From Gigaspora margarita (Eukaryota; Glomeromycota; Glomeromycetes; Diversisporales; Gigasporaceae), in the NCBI GenBank assembly GCA_009809945.1, contig WTPW01000083.1, forward strand, positions 652,671-716,670: 64,000 nt of DNA. The letters run 5' to 3'. This document shows, one piece after another, positions 1-12,351 of the stretch. Every line of letters begins with the position of its first letter. Position 1 is the stretch's first letter. The notes beneath the pieces were generated by a model. It saw nothing but the letters and a program-made list of their open reading frames with translations. It had not been told where the DNA came from and ran no database searches. The translations under genes and the position numbers were made by a program.

Positions 1-360
1 TTAACCTACTTTATTTTTTGAAATTTTACTTTTTTTTTTTTATTTGGTGATCTAGGTTAAAATTTTCGTAACTTGTTAAAACACTATGTAATCGTTAAAG
101 ATCTGCTAATCATCATATATCGTTTCAAATAATTATGATTATAATCGATTTATAGATATATAACGATTTAATATAAAAAATAATATATATCAATTATAGA
201 TATATATCGATTTAATATAAAAATTGCTATATATCGATTATAGATATATATCGATTTTATTCAATTAATCGATATATAACGATATTTTAATCGATATATA
301 ACGATATTTTATAATCGATATAAAACGATTAAGTGCTATATATCGATCAATATCTATGTA
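1..360. repeat. AT-rich patch with repeated ATATCGAT palindromes
   Basis: From about 118 to 350 the motif TATATATCGATTA and its complement recur roughly ten times at irregular spacing, each with a self-complementary ATCGAT core. No coding potential is visible. It could be the degraded end of a palindromic element that begins before the window. Confidence 0.6.
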
Positions 361-375
361 TAAAATTTTCTGATG

Positions 376-1465
376 AAGCTAATACAAACTAATATAATCA
401 TGTGTGTTATCACAATAACATGTACATTTTTTAAGTAAGCTATATCAAATTACAATAGCATTAATGATAATGCCAATACAAACTAACAAAATTTAACTAC
501 ATATCACAATAGCATGTAAGCTTTTTAAAAAATTACTGTACATCAAATAATAATAGACATCAATAATAATACAATACAAACTAATATGACTTTAACTATA
601 TCATATGTTTTTTAATTCATGATACAAACTAATATAACTTTAACTATATACATGTACCACTGTAGTGGTCAGTAAGTTTAAGTTTTTTAAATGAATTTTG
701 TTAATTTATAATATATGTCAATAATAATACCAATACAAGCTAACATAACTTTATCTATATATATAAATGTTTTATAATAAATTACTAATAGATATCAATG
801 ATAATACAATACAGACTAATGACTTTAACTAAATACTGCATTTCATTGCAATAGCCTATAAGCTTTTTAAATGAATTTTTTACAATAAATTATATCGATA
901 TCAATAATAATACCAATACAAACTATTATGACTTTAACTATATATTGTGTATCAGTATAGCTAGCAAGTTTTTAAATAAATTTTTTATAGTAAATTACAA
1001 TAGACATCAATGATAATACTAATAGTTTTAACTACATACTATATGTTACTGTAATAGCGTATAAGTTTTTTTAAATAAATTTTTTATAGCTAATATGATA
1101 AATATTAATAGTAATACCAATACAAGTTAATATTAACTACATACTATGTGTTACTGCAATAGTCTATAAATTTTTTTAATAATAAATTACAAGACATTAA
1201 TGATATTGCAAATACAAACTTCATGCTATAAGTTTTTAAATACATTATTTATATATAGTAAATTTAATAATAATATTAATACAAACCAACATAATATTAA
1301 CTACATACTGCAGCACTATATCATCACAATAGTTTATAAGCTTTTTAAATGAATTTTTTACAGTAAATTATAATAGATATTACAAACTAAAATAACTTTA
1401 ATTAATATGTATATTATTACAATACTTATAAGGTTTTTAAGTAAGTTTTTTATAGTAAACTAAAC
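376..1465. repeat. Degenerate satellite array, unit about 110 bp, first block
   Basis: About nine or ten diverged direct copies of one unit. Each carries, in order, CAATACAAACTAA, TTAACTACATACTGTGT, a short AATAG stretch, TAAGTTTTTAAAT and TTTTTTACAGTAAATTA, followed by an ATAGA..TCAATAATAATACC segment. The same unit in the same orientation forms the larger block at 18.6-23.9 kb and a single monomer near 12.2 kb. Copies are too diverged for a recent expansion. No open reading frame is shared between units. Confidence 0.8.
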
Positions 1466-1573
1466 AGCAACCTTGGTTTTCAATACCTAGCAATTTTATA
1501 GAAACTGTAAAAATAATAAAAAGTATATTGTAAAAATATAATGTGAATATGTATTTATATGGTTTGAAAATTA

Positions 1574-1948
1574 CTGTATTTACATAAAATAACGCATATG
1601 GGCGTTATTTTGAAAATTGCATTTTATTAAAATAGCATGCTGGTTTTGAAATAACGCCCATGTGTGTCCCAATATAATGCACACTCCAAATGCTGAATTA
1701 ATAATCTGCTGAAATAACGAATTCAAATAACAAGCAGAAATAAGAATTTTTTAGTCAAAAAATCCGACTTAGATCAGAAAGGCTATATATAAAATTAAGA
1801 AATACAGGTTTCTTATGCATCACACATATATAATGCACAATTTTTCAAAATTAAACCTTTACCCCAAAATAATGCCCATGTGCATACTCGAAACAATGCA
1901 CATCCCTTGAAATAACGCACAGGTGCGCATTATTTTGCATAAATATAG
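1574..1948. mobile_element. TA-flanked TIR element, family CTGTATTTA, copy 1 (375 bp)
   Basis: The ends are inverted repeats starting CTGTATTTACAT on the left and, on the complement, CTATATTTATGC on the right. Each is followed by AAAATAAYGC-type repeats, and TA flanks both sides (1572-1573 and 1949-1950). A near full-length reverse-complement copy lies at 52636-53015 and a longer relative at 55685-56399. TA duplication plus this end type suggests a Tc1/mariner/pogo MITE. No transposase is present here. Confidence 0.8.
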
Positions 1949-1974
1949 TATGTTTGTTTGCAGATTTTCAAATT

Positions 1975-2452
1975 AGAAACGTTAAATTCTGGGTTTCCAA
2001 ATTACAGAAAAATCAGCTAGATGCAGCAGCATACAGGCTTGAGATACCTACCCAATTGGGTAGAGGCAGCTATATGGTTTGAGATACGAGCCTCTGAGAA
2101 GTACGCTAGTAAGGGATTTTCTGGGTATACCAATTTGAAAGCATAAAGCGCCTACCTGGCAATACACACCAAATTGGAAATAATAATATTAGGTAATGTG
2201 AATAAAGTAGCAGACATGTCGATACTAATTGTTGGTTGAAGAGGGATGTACAAATCCAGTTCAGCTATATAAATGGGAATATAGAAGGCTCTAGTGTGTT
2301 TTAGCTATGGATAAAGGTTTCATAGCCTAAAGTTCTAGTCTCAATACTTGTATATAATATGTATATATTTATGGCACTGCCATATGTCAATTTACTTAAG
2401 TATTAATAAAGTTTGGGGCAGGAGCTACATCTGGGGTTCTCCTCTAATATTA
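1975..2452 (+). repeat. Possible solo LTR or LTR-like fragment
   Basis: This stretch is less AT-rich than its surroundings. It has a TATA-like AGCTATATAAATGGG at about 2263, an AATAAAG polyadenylation-like signal near 2405, and a C/T-rich end (GGGGTTCTCCTCTAATATT). That order fits a fungal LTR. No second copy or clean target duplication is visible in the window, so the call is tentative. Confidence 0.3.
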
Positions 2453-3327
2453 AAAAAAAAATTAGTTATATAATAAAGATTTATAGTTTTGTTGATAAGT
2501 TAAAATTAATAGTAGTTTTATTATGGTATAAATTATTTTGAGAGTTAATATATATTGACAGTGCTTAAAATATTCTTTATTAAGGGCATTTAGATTAAAT
2601 CTGAATATTACTTTGTGCATAATCTAAATCTGATAAAACTAGATTAAATTATTACTAACTAATAGATAAGTGTCACTCATCTTACTTTGTACATTTATTA
2701 ATAGATTATGAATTTGGCTACAAGAGCTAATATATATAAAGGGCTAATTTAAATTATACCAAATTCAAATTGTTTTTCTAGCATCATTAAATAAAATGAA
2801 ATACTAATTTCATATCTAATAAAATAAAATAAGTGAAATATATTGTGATATTAACTGTTACAATCTTTATACCTTCTATTCTTAGTTATAGTAATAAATG
2901 TAACAGATTAAAACAAATCATATTAAATTGAAATATGTATAGTATAAATAAATTGACAAACCACTAAAAAATAAATATTTTTGAACAATTTCTAGGTTAG
3001 AAGTTAAGGTTAGAGGTTAGTTTTAGAGTAGATTTTATATTAAACAAGTATAAATGGGGTTTAAAAGGTTAAATAAAAACCCATATTTCATTTTAATTCG
3101 ATTTTATTATGATTCACAACAATAAATAATCATAGCACAATTTTTAGTAATAAAAAAATCATTAGATGATTCCAAATTATTAAAGATATAAAGTCTCTTT
3201 ATTACATTATAAAAGAAAAAACTTGCAAACATATAAAGCATTTTAGAACCACATCAAAATGACTAAAAAAAAAAACTCCCAGTGCATAAGCAGGTGCAAG
3301 ACTTGTTAAAACTCTTATTGAATATGT
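2453..3327. other. AT-rich intergenic stretch, nothing recognised
   Basis: No convincing exon, repeat pair or RNA gene was seen. Around 2996-3030 there is a short run of GGTTAG-like words (TAGGTTAGAAG, GTTAGAGGTTAG) resembling degenerate TTAGGG repeats. Confidence 0.5.
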
Positions 3328-3490
3328 GTCATTTCACCAACATTCATTTCATTGAAAGCTCATTTAGCTGACATCACATCAAGTGGCAATTAACTAAAAA
3401 TATATACCTGCAACTAATATAATGCTAATCCTAACTCTATGTGATGTCAGCTAAATGAACTTTTGGTAAAATGATTGTTGGCAAAGTGAC
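3328..3490. mobile_element. Small fold-back element (163 bp)
   Basis: The left arm reads CATTTCACCAACATTCATTT..GCTGACATCACAT. The right arm is its reverse complement, ATGTGATGTCAGC..GGTAAAATGATTGTTGG. The arms of about 50 bp share the words TTTCACYRACA and AGCTCATTT with the fold-back elements at 15.1 kb and 54.0 kb, so this appears to be a short member of that family. Confidence 0.65.
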
Positions 3491-3799
3491 CAGCACTGAA
3501 TTAGAATTAGAATTAATATTTAAATTTTATTATACTACCAATATAGTAATATACTACGCATTACATATGCACATATTAATTATATAAAAAGATAAAAAAG
3601 ATAGGCTTTCTAATATTTAATTTTAAACAAATCTATATTATTTTTTCATTATTAAATTCTTAATATAGAATGATACAACTTTCTGTCTTATAAAATATTT
3701 GATAGAATAAACATTCTTTAATGAATCGAAACAAAATATAATTAACATTTAACTGCACTTAAAAATCTAAGTAAGTCACAATCAAATTTTTATAATTTT

Positions 3800-3883
3800 A
3801 AATTCTTTATGTTTAACAATTATGCCAATTGAAAATAACCTAAATTCTTTATGTTTAACATTTATGCCAATTGAAAATAACTT
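3800..3883. repeat. Two-copy tandem duplication, period 42 bp
   Basis: AAATTCTTTATGTTTAACA and the following ATGCCAATTGAAAATAAC occur twice in a row, starting at 3800 and 3842. The copies differ at only a few bases, so this is a fairly recent local duplication inside non-coding AT-rich DNA. Confidence 0.8.
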
Positions 3884-6180
3884 AAAAAATTTTTATAATT
3901 TTATGTTGTGCACCAAGTGGCAAAGCATGCTATTCAAGACAAAAACTTAGTGAAAGTTTTTTTTTTACTATGCTTATGTTTTTTAGAATGATAATAAAAT
4001 TTTACATAATTAAAAAGATTCATATGTTTTATCTTGCAAACAGTAGTTGATGATGTCATTTATGAATACTTTCATAAATAGAGTGTTTTAAAGGCACATT
4101 GGCCTTTGAAATTTTTGAAATCAGTAATTTGGATGATAATTCAAGTGAAAAATATTATACTGCAAGAAAAAGAGGAGTGAGTGGCAGGCTCAAAAGTAGT
4201 AATTTACAGTAGATAAAACCATAGCTCTGACACTAGAAAAGGATATTAATTTTAAATTTATGAACAATCGCATATTTTACAAAATCATATAATACACACT
4301 CAATTGAACAAAATGACTGATCCAAAAACCAGTTTAGATAATGAATTATAACTCGCTCTAAAATACACCATTAATAATTAGATACTCTAACCGGTAAGTT
4401 CAAATTAGTAACAGGTTTAGAAGATTATACAATAAAGGCTTTAAAAGCGCCAGGGTTAATCCGGTTTATATTAATAAGCCAGAATCACTAATCAAGATAA
4501 TCTTTGTTAATTTTACAGATACGTATACGCAAAATTTCCGGTTTCAAACAAAGAATGCTTTACCGTTATAGTATGATCACTACTTATTAAGCGAGGTCCA
4601 TGTGAGAAAATCAAAGCAAGAAATCCAGTATTTATACATTTAAAGTTAGGATAAGAATTTGATGTAACACACAAATACGGAACAAGCGTTACAATGGATG
4701 TGAAGATACAACATGACATGCGATGCTCTCAATATGCATTCACACCTTTGCTTCGCCTCATTCATAATCCAATAACATGCGGACGCACGGCTCTTAATTT
4801 GCTGTATAACCATACACCGTGAAATTTTCAATATCACTCCGTTCCTGGTATCACTACGTGATATGCATCACTCCGTTCCGGGTATAAACTCTATAAATAT
4901 CACACCATTTAAAAAAAACCCCCCTCGCACGCGCTCAAAAATACCTTGTTTTTTTTTAAAAAAAGAATGAAAATCCGATTAGACAATCTGCAAATCGGTT
5001 CCAACCTCTATTTGGAATCCATTCGATTTGCAGTAACCATCACTAAGACAGTTACGCCTGCTTCACTAGACTAGTTCGAACAGAACTTTAACGCAATATA
5101 ACCTTTTTTGTATTCAAGATAGCATGAAATAAACAAGTTTAAACGCACACTAATAAATCATCCCATGTCTTTTATACTCTTAAATTGATTGACAAAGATA
5201 TAAACTATACACAGCCACAAACTTTTATCAAAAGTAACTTGTGGAAAAGATTCACATAAAACCTGATAAAACCTTGTATACACAAAGACAAATATGGCCA
5301 AGTTATAAAAACTGGTTTGATACGTATAACTTTTTACATTAGAGCTTAAATAAATAGAGTGAAGTTAAATCGTCATTTAGGTTATAACTAATCAGAGGCC
5401 AGTATTTGTACACACATTTCACTATTCAGATAACCATACATTTCATTGCATTCCGTTCCTGGTATAGTAATATGTGATGCATATTGTGATGCTTAAGTGC
5501 AGAAATTCACGTTTTGTTGCGTTTTGCATATTGTCTAATCATATGTGGATGCACACTTAACTTGCTATAGTAACCACAGAGTAGAGTAAAATCCGGTATT
5601 TTCATACACACACTAGCAGATTGTCACAGCAGCGCAGCACATTAACATGTGAAATTATAGATTTTTAACACCTAATCAAATGCGAACTATTCTAGATGGC
5701 AGGTAACCTGGTATAAGAATGCTATCATGACTAATCGGTGACTGATCATCCGTTGCACAAATATGGCTTCATAAGTTAAATTACAAGGATTAAGAATACT
5801 AATAAAGTTTATATTGTTGCGTACCAATCAAAATTTGCAATGTTTTTTTGATACCATTTTTTAAGTATTGTTCGGGGTGTTACAAAAAGTCACAAGGATT
5901 TGTTATCTAATCAGAATCCCCGAATTCGGATACACCCATTCACTTGCCACTTAACCATGCACTTCGTTGCATCGATAAATGTATTCAAATCATTTAGTCG
6001 GATTTTAGAGTTATGCAACGTTTGCATAAATCTTTATCACTCAAAAAAATTTTTTAATGAACGTTATACTTTCGGAAAAGGACTCCGAAAAATTGATATT
6101 TTATCCAATTTATCCAAATTGGATTCTACATACGTAATTATTTAATTTATTTAACGTTACAGTAATCGTTTGCCTCTTAA
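3884..6180. other. Intergenic region upstream of the P450 gene
   Basis: No exon could be supported; the short open frames here look like chance. The region holds dispersed copies of a motif around CACTCCGTTCCTGGTAT (4838-4856, 4869-4882, 5446-5466) and a related CACTTCGTTGCAT (5960-5972). The same motif lies reverse-complemented at 12352-12405. Composition is somewhat less AT-rich than the far flanks, as expected near a gene. Confidence 0.5.
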
Positions 6181-6189
6181 AATTATTCT

Positions 6190-6226
6190 TATAAATTCTC
6201 CAATCTAGAGTAAAAAATTATAAATA
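6190..6226 (+). promoter_or_regulatory. Candidate TATA boxes of the P450 gene
   Basis: TATAAATT at about 6190 and TATAAATA at about 6219 lie 50-80 bp upstream of the chosen start codon at 6269. A T-run then an A-run (about 6233-6258) follows. Position and sequence fit a core promoter, but in DNA this AT-rich such words also occur by chance. Confidence 0.3.
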
Positions 6227-6268
6227 ATTTCTCTTTTTTTTTTTTAAAAAAAAAAAAACAAGAAAAAA

Positions 6269-8427
6269 ATGGGTTTGGTTTATATCTTGCTAGCATTTCT
6301 TTTGTGTTATTATATCTTCAGATCAAATACTACACGTGGCCTTAAAAATCTCCCTTCTCCTCCGGGTAGCTTATTCTATTTTGGTTAGTATAAAATAATC
6401 AGGATTATCATTATGTATAATGATTTATTGGAAAATTTCGTCTACTCCTGCTCGAATAACATATACTAGTTTTTTTTCTATAAATTGTATGCCAGAGTTA
6501 AAATTTAAGATATATGCGACATAAAAATTTATATACGTATTTATATTACCGTTACGATTTGAAAATTATTTATTTTTTTTAAAAAAAAGTGTTTTTGTAG
6601 GTCATTTTTTCCAAATTGGAAATGAACCACATAAGAAGTAAGAAAAAACATATAATAATAATATTATTATTATAATTGAATAACTTAATTATTATATAAT
6701 TATTAATAATTTTTAATCAAAAATAGATTTACAGAATGGGCGAGAAGCTTAGGAGATATTTATAGTGTACATTTGGGTCAACAAAATTGGATTATATTGA
6801 CTAGTGATAAGATCGTTGGTGAACTTTTACAAAAGCGTAAGTTAATTTAAATTCTTTATACTAATTTATTATATATTAACAGTTTAGTTAGTAATTGAAT
6901 TAATTAAATTATTCTTGGGGTTATTTGTTTTAATTATAGGTGGTGCAAAATATTCATCTCGTGTGGCAAGTCATTATACTTTTAAAGTATTGACCAAAGG
7001 AAAAGGTTATTCTGGTAACCCATATAATGAGAGATATAGAAAGATTAATCCTATTAGTAAGTACTTGAAAGTATTGATATTTTCATGAATTGAATTCCCA
7101 TTGCCGATTTAAAATTCTATTTTAAAAAAATAGTGCACAGTGTTTTGGGTCAACGCAGTGTAAAGGAAAACTCTGATTTACTAGATGATGAATCTCGTAT
7201 ACTTATGAAAAACCTTTGTCAAGCATCAGCAAAAACGAAAGATGGCTTTTATCCTAAATATTTTTTTCAACATACGACTTTAAATATTATATCTCTATTA
7301 TGTTTAAACAAGCGTACGGACAGTGTTGATGACCCATTTTATAGAGAATTTGAAAATTTAATGAGAACACATTTAGAACTCGGCAAAGTAACAAATAGAT
7401 TATCGGAATTTTTTTCAATATTAAAATGGTTTCCAAACACTAAATTACTTAATGCAATGAAAGAGAATGCCGATAACATTGAAGTTTTTTTTAGAAAAAT
7501 GGTCAAGGAAGTTATAGATGATAAAGAGAAGAAACCATGTATTATAAGAGAATTACTTCGCAAAAAGGATGAAGGAATCCTTGATGATCTAGACGTTGTT
7601 TTTCTAACTATTACGATTTTTGCTGCTGGAACTGTAAATATTATAAAAAGTTTTTTTAAACATGACCTTAAATTATTAATACATGTATTTAAAATTTTTA
7701 GGATCCAGTTTCAGCAAGTTTAACATGGCTTACTGCTACGTTAGCTAATAATCCTCATGTTCAATCTAAAGCTCATCAAGAACTTGATCAAGTAATTGGT
7801 CAATTTCGTATACCTGAAGTTTCTGACGAACAAAATATTCCTTATATTCGTGCTATAATCAAAGAAGGTCAAAGATATTGTGGTCCGCATCATCTTGGTA
7901 TACCTCATGCCAATGAAGAAGATGACGAATATAACGGATATCATATTCCTGCAAATTCTGTGGTGGTTTTAAATCAATATGGAATTCATATGGATGAGAA
8001 AAGATATGAAAATCCAAAAGAATTTAAACCTGAGCGATTTTTAGGATTTACTGAAAGTAGCGCAGCTTTAGCAAATGGAAATTATGAAAATAGAGATCAT
8101 TTTGGATTTGGAGCTGGAAGAAGGCTTTGCACTGGAATTCATATGGCATGTATAATATATGTTTTAAAATAATTATTTCATTAATTTTTTAATTTATTGT
8201 TATATCTTAAAAAATAGGCTGAGAGAGAACTTTTATTAGTGGTTTCTCGTCTTCTCTGGTGTTTTAAAATAGAAAATGCATCAACATTAGGTAAAGATGG
8301 TAAGCCAATACCAATTAATTTAGATAAAATACGCAATGGGCTTACTGTTTGGCCTGAAGATTATAAGGTTAGATTTATAAAAAGACATGATAATGTTGAA
8401 AAGGTTTTATCCGTTCAGAGTCAATAG
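6269..8427 (+). CDS. Cytochrome P450 monooxygenase, seven exons
   Basis: Exons by splice consensus and phase: 6269-6383, 6601-6637, 6727-6836, 6940-7056, 7134-7633, 7702-8145 and 8218-8427. Together they give 510 codons plus stop, normal for a microsomal P450. The protein starts with a hydrophobic anchor (MGLVYILLAFLLCYYIF) and a proline-rich hinge (LPSPPGS). An I-helix A-G-T-D lies at residues 291-294, ExxR (EGQR) at 348-351, PERF at 403-406, and the heme loop FGAGRRLCTG at 429-438 with ligand Cys436. All catalytic signatures are intact. It should be an ER-bound, heme-thiolate monooxygenase needing a P450 reductase; the substrate cannot be told from sequence. Five introns are GT-AG, and the last one (8146-8217) is GC-AG. 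The start codon is the only one giving the anchor. No neighbouring gene suggests a cluster. Confidence 0.88.
8146..8217 (+). other. GC-AG intron of the P450 gene
   Basis: Splicing ATG at the donor site GCATGT to GCTGAG after the acceptor AAATAG gives H-M-A-E-R-E-L-L directly after the heme loop, the conserved L-helix pattern of P450s. The nearby GT at 8150 would give an immediate stop, and read-through adds an unexpected insertion and a stop. The GC donor is therefore inferred from frame and family conservation, without transcript evidence. Confidence 0.7.
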
Positions 8428-8640
8428 TTAAATTTTTTTTTCAAAGTTTATATTTAAATCTTCTAAGTAAATAATAAATTTAATAAGAGATTTTGCTCAA
8501 AACTTTAAATAACTAGTTTCACCGTAATGCTATTATTATTTTTGTTGAACTAGTTAGTAAAACTGTTTGATAAAGAGTGTTATAAATTGGAGCTGATTAG
8601 TTGGAATTTCCTTAGTTCAATTGAATCAGTGCAAGAATAA
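8428..8640. other. P450 3' flank
   Basis: Several AATAAT/AATAAA-like words follow the stop codon (for example near 8468) and may serve polyadenylation. Nothing else was recognised. Confidence 0.35.
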
Positions 8641-8659
8641 ATGTTAACTAAAGAATGTT

Positions 8660-8815
8660 GTATTCTATATGCGCTTTATTTCGAATACCGGTACGAGATT
8701 TCAAAAAAAAAAAAAAAAAAAACCACATCATTTTACTCAAAATAAGCGCCTCAAAATAACGCGCGGGCCCGAAATAAAGCAAGGGCGCGTTTTTACACTC
8801 AAATAAAGTATTTTA
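8660..8815. mobile_element. Remnant related to the AATAACGC-rich TIR elements
   Basis: Words such as GCGCTTTATTTCGAATACC, CAAAATAAGCGCCTC and AAATAACGCGCGGG match the subterminal repeats of the CTGTATTTA-type elements, but clear ends and a TA duplication are not visible. A poly-A run of 19 bases interrupts it. It is probably a degraded member or relative. Confidence 0.45.
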
Positions 8816-8958
8816 ATTACCGATGTAATATACAGGATGGAACAGAACGGACCAAAAAGCTTAATGGGCCGGTCTTGTTAGGGATCAGAGCGGATTGATC
8901 CATCCCTAGTATTAATTAATAAAATTAATAAGTGTAAAACATACTGTACCTTTATTTA

Positions 8959-9450
8959 ATTTCTAGAATATTATTGTTTTGTAATTTTTTGATTTTAAAT
9001 TTTATTTATAATAAAATTAATTTTTAGAATAGGGTTATATAATTTACCGCCATGGCGATGTATCGCTACCCCTGATCAACCAATTAGAATGCAGGATCAG
9101 GTGTAACGTGAAATCGAAGCGATTATGATTTTTTTTAAAAAATCAGCCATAACGCGAAATTTTGACTATAAAACCATCTCTTGCGCTCTAACAAAAAAAA
9201 TTCCTTATGAAATTTTGGGTTAGAAATAATTTGCTAAAAATATACTATCCTAATCCTATCCTAACCCTGACCTAACCCTTACCCTAACCCTAAACTAATG
9301 AATTAATTTATTGTTTTGATTTCACATTACACCAGATCTTATAGGGTGCGGTGTATCGCATATGCGAAAAAATCAAAATTTCTTTAGAATATTATTGTTT
9401 TGTAATTTTTTGATTTAAAATTTTATTTATAATAAATTTATAATTTTAAA
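8959..9450. repeat. Direct-repeat-flanked inverted repeat with telomere-like core
   Basis: Two copies of a segment of about 65 bp, containing GAATATTATTGTTTTGTAAT, lie at about 8963-9027 and 9386-9445. Between them is an imperfect inverted repeat. On the left are GATGTATCGCTACCCC and GATCAGGTGTAACGTGAAAT. On the right, reverse-complemented, are GCGATACACCGCACCC and AGATCTGGTGTAATGTGAAA. The centre (9252-9296) is a run of CCTAACCCT-type words. It may be a TIR element in a duplicated target, or an LTR-like structure. Confidence 0.55.
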
Positions 9451-10165
9451 AAGTTAGATATAACTTTATTACAATAAAATACTAAGTATAATAGTTCAAA
9501 AGACATTACAGATAAAGAGTGTAGATTTATTGTATGTGCATGCAAATTATGGATTTTGATTTGTTGATTAGATAAAACTGTCATAATCATAATGCTTCGA
9601 ACTTAATGTGGTTTTCATTTATCTAGTTTGTAAATTATCCGGTAGCTTACCATGCAATTGGCAGATTTGTAGTTTGACCTTTGTTTAAATCTCTCAATTT
9701 ATTTAGATTTAGATTTTAAATACAAGATTTAATTTTAAATACAAATCTGAAAAGATTCAGAGTATAGAGATTTTTCGATCAAGTGAAATCTCCAAGTTTT
9801 TTAAGTTCATTATTTTAGGGTTAGTACATATTTTAGGTTCGATATTTTGTAGAGATATAGTAAAATTACACAACTAAACTTATTTATTTATTGTCACAGA
9901 TCATAATTAAAATGAAATCTACATCTATACTTAACCTGCTAGCCTTCTAAAACCTATTAATACTTGTTTATTATAATTTTTTTTAAAACTAACACTAACC
10001 TTAAACCCCTAACCCTAAAAAATGCACCCCAAAAAATTTAGTTTTCGAGATTTTATCCTATCATTTCATTTTAATCTGGATTTCATTATAATCTGTCACA
10101 TTTATTAACTTATTTATTAGAGCGCAATTGGTGGTTTATTATGAGAATTTTTGAAATAATCATTT
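9451..10165. other. AT-rich intergenic stretch
   Basis: No gene recognised. A short telomere-like run (ACCTTAAACCCCTAACCCTAA) lies at about 9993-10018, close to the previous telomere-like core. Confidence 0.5.
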
Positions 10166-10167
10166 TT

Positions 10168-10212
10168 TCAAAACTATGGAGTGCTCCATATTAAAAAGGC
10201 CCATTTTTACAT
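10168..10212. repeat. Solitary end of the GGGCCCATTTTTACA MITE family
   Basis: ACTATGGAGTGCTCCATATT followed by AAAAAGGCCCATTTTTACA matches, with a few differences, the terminal repeat of the intact MITE at 27664-28011. A matching opposite end was not found nearby, so this is a truncated copy. Confidence 0.6.
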
Positions 10213-11954
10213 ACCGGTATGTGCGTTGAACCAAACAGTCCAAAATGGGATCAGTGTGCTAAAATTAATGTGGCAATATGATTTGCTTTAACGCTTTTGA
10301 TTGGATATACAATCCGTGATCAAAAATGTTAAGACTAAAATATTGATAAGCAAGTTATAATCAAGAATGTTATCACAATTCAAATTCTAGCAATTGTACA
10401 TGATAGTACCAAATCAATCTTAACCACATACAGTATTGTGTAACAAAATTCTTTATAGTAAAAGCATTGCTGCATGTGATACATTTGAAAGATCTGGTTT
10501 AATGTACCAGAGATGATTGTGTAGTGAAACGGAGTGTATAGTCTAATTCATATTTGCATTCGTCCACTAATTCTGATTGGATACAATAATCGGATGATTT
10601 CATTACGTAATGATAACAACGAAAATCAAAATCAAGTTTGGATCTTGATTAGGGATGGGTTCGGTCGGGTCATGACTGGTAATCGATATTGACCGGTCAG
10701 AGGACTAGTCAAAATTATGAAATCATATTGGAAGATCTGCATCATCTGATAAATAGAAAAACCCATCATTTATAATTGTGGTCAAATTTGCAGATCGTTT
10801 GACCGGAACTAGAACAAACCAATTTTAAATCTGGTTAAATGATCTGCAAATCTATACCACCTAATTCAGAGTTTGTCCATTTAAACGTTTTTGATTGGCT
10901 ATCTGTGAATTGGTGTGAGAATATGATGTTATAAGACGTATGAAATAAATTACAACATTTTTGTTATCCGAAATGTGTTATTATATTTTGGAAAATCGTT
11001 GAATTCATGATTGTTGATTTAATTGATTTTTGTAAATATTGTAAATATTGATTTTCTGATTAATTAATCGTAATGGTTATATATGGACTTGGATGTTGCG
11101 TTTTTATTAATACATTCTCAGTATATAGTAGTTAAAGTATGGGTTGTAGTGAATAACCCAGTTACACACGAGGTTGTATTTTGTGCTGAAGGCACAGGAT
11201 TTAAATATGAACTCGTGTTATTACTAGTTGTTATATTGTTACGGTATTTGTCTGAATTTGTTAAGTACTGCGTGATCATCGATCTGTTCTATTATCAAAC
11301 ACTATTATAAAATAATGCACATTTGGATCGACATGGAACTTTGTATATTGATTGGATAAGCCGGATCACATGGTATCATTCGACATATCTACATATATAT
11401 ATATATAGTATACTGTGCACTTTAGTGTTTTTAATTGGTTGTATCTAGAAAACGTGACCGAGTATGGGAATTTTGGGTTTGTACACTTTACCGTTTTGGA
11501 TTGGCATATTCGAAAAAAATATAATCAAAATGGCGATGACTATTCTAACTTTATCTAAAAGTTACTTGGCACTACTGATTACGACATTCTAAATTAGATT
11601 ATTAATATTTCCGATTACGACATTCTGAATTCTTTCTAATTATAGCTTCAACATGCTAAATTAGACTTTTTTTATTATGACATCAAATTATACTATCTAT
11701 CTTTCTGTACCAATGTTCGTCCGTTTAACCATTTCCTGTAGATAATTTACAAATATTATGTGGTACATATCAGATACAGTAAAGGTCATCATTATTCATA
11801 ATTGATCTATGAATTAATAATCAAAATTATTATATGATTATGAAATAATTTCTTCTTGTTATTTTTTCATATACTATAATGTAAACATGTTTATTTAAAT
11901 TAAAACTCAGTAAGCAACTCCCTACCAATCATGATCATAAATTGCCGGATAACA

Positions 11955-12072
11955 CCAATATTGGGCAAATTGTCAATACAGTAATTTGGCAAATGATTGG
12001 CTACACGTGCTGCAGAGCAGCACGTGATCATTTGCCAAATTACTGTTATTCTACAATTTTTGTCCAATATTG
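11955..12072. repeat. Near-perfect hairpin, arms about 55 bp
   Basis: The left arm CCAATATTGGGCAAATTGTC..CAGTAATTTGGCAAATGAT pairs with the right arm ATCATTTGCCAAATTACTG..ACAATTTTTGTCCAATATTG. CACGTGCTGC and GCAGCACGTG close the stem around a 2-base centre. It is probably a MITE remnant with no space for coding. Confidence 0.75.
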
Positions 12073-12129
12073 TATACATATATGAAAATTGAATCAAGAA
12101 TTGATTTTTAAAAAATCAACTTTCACACT

Positions 12130-12260
12130 TTATATTGCCAGAATAGTAAGGTTTGTAAGATATTTTTTACAGCAACTCACAATAGAAATAATAATAATTT
12201 CGACTATACTAACTCAACCTCAAATACATACTGTAGTTTCATGAATAACAAACCAGTTCT
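12130..12260. repeat. Single monomer of the 110-bp satellite
   Basis: GCCAGAATAGTAAGGTTTGT, TTTTTTACAGCAACTCACAA, TAATAATTTCGACTATACTA, ACTCAACCTCAAATACATAC and TGTAG follow the unit order of the array at 18.6-23.9 kb. It lies alone, so it is a dispersed satellite unit. Confidence 0.7.
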
Positions 12261-12351
12261 TACATGTAAATTTTTTTATATTAAGTTCCCAAACATTAAT
12301 AGATTGTAATCATTTTATCAAGTTGTTATAGCTATATTAGCTGTAAAAAAA

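Noticed and set aside
4513..4837. Two overlapping minus-strand frames upstream of the P450
   Set aside because: No recognisable domain, splice partner or residue bias; typical chance frames in intergenic DNA.
5900..6145. 81-codon plus-strand frame just before the P450
   Set aside because: No family resemblance, and it ends before the candidate promoter; treated as chance.
11083..11310. 75-codon hydrophobic open frame
   Set aside because: No start context, family feature or exon partner; it lies in diverged repeat DNA.
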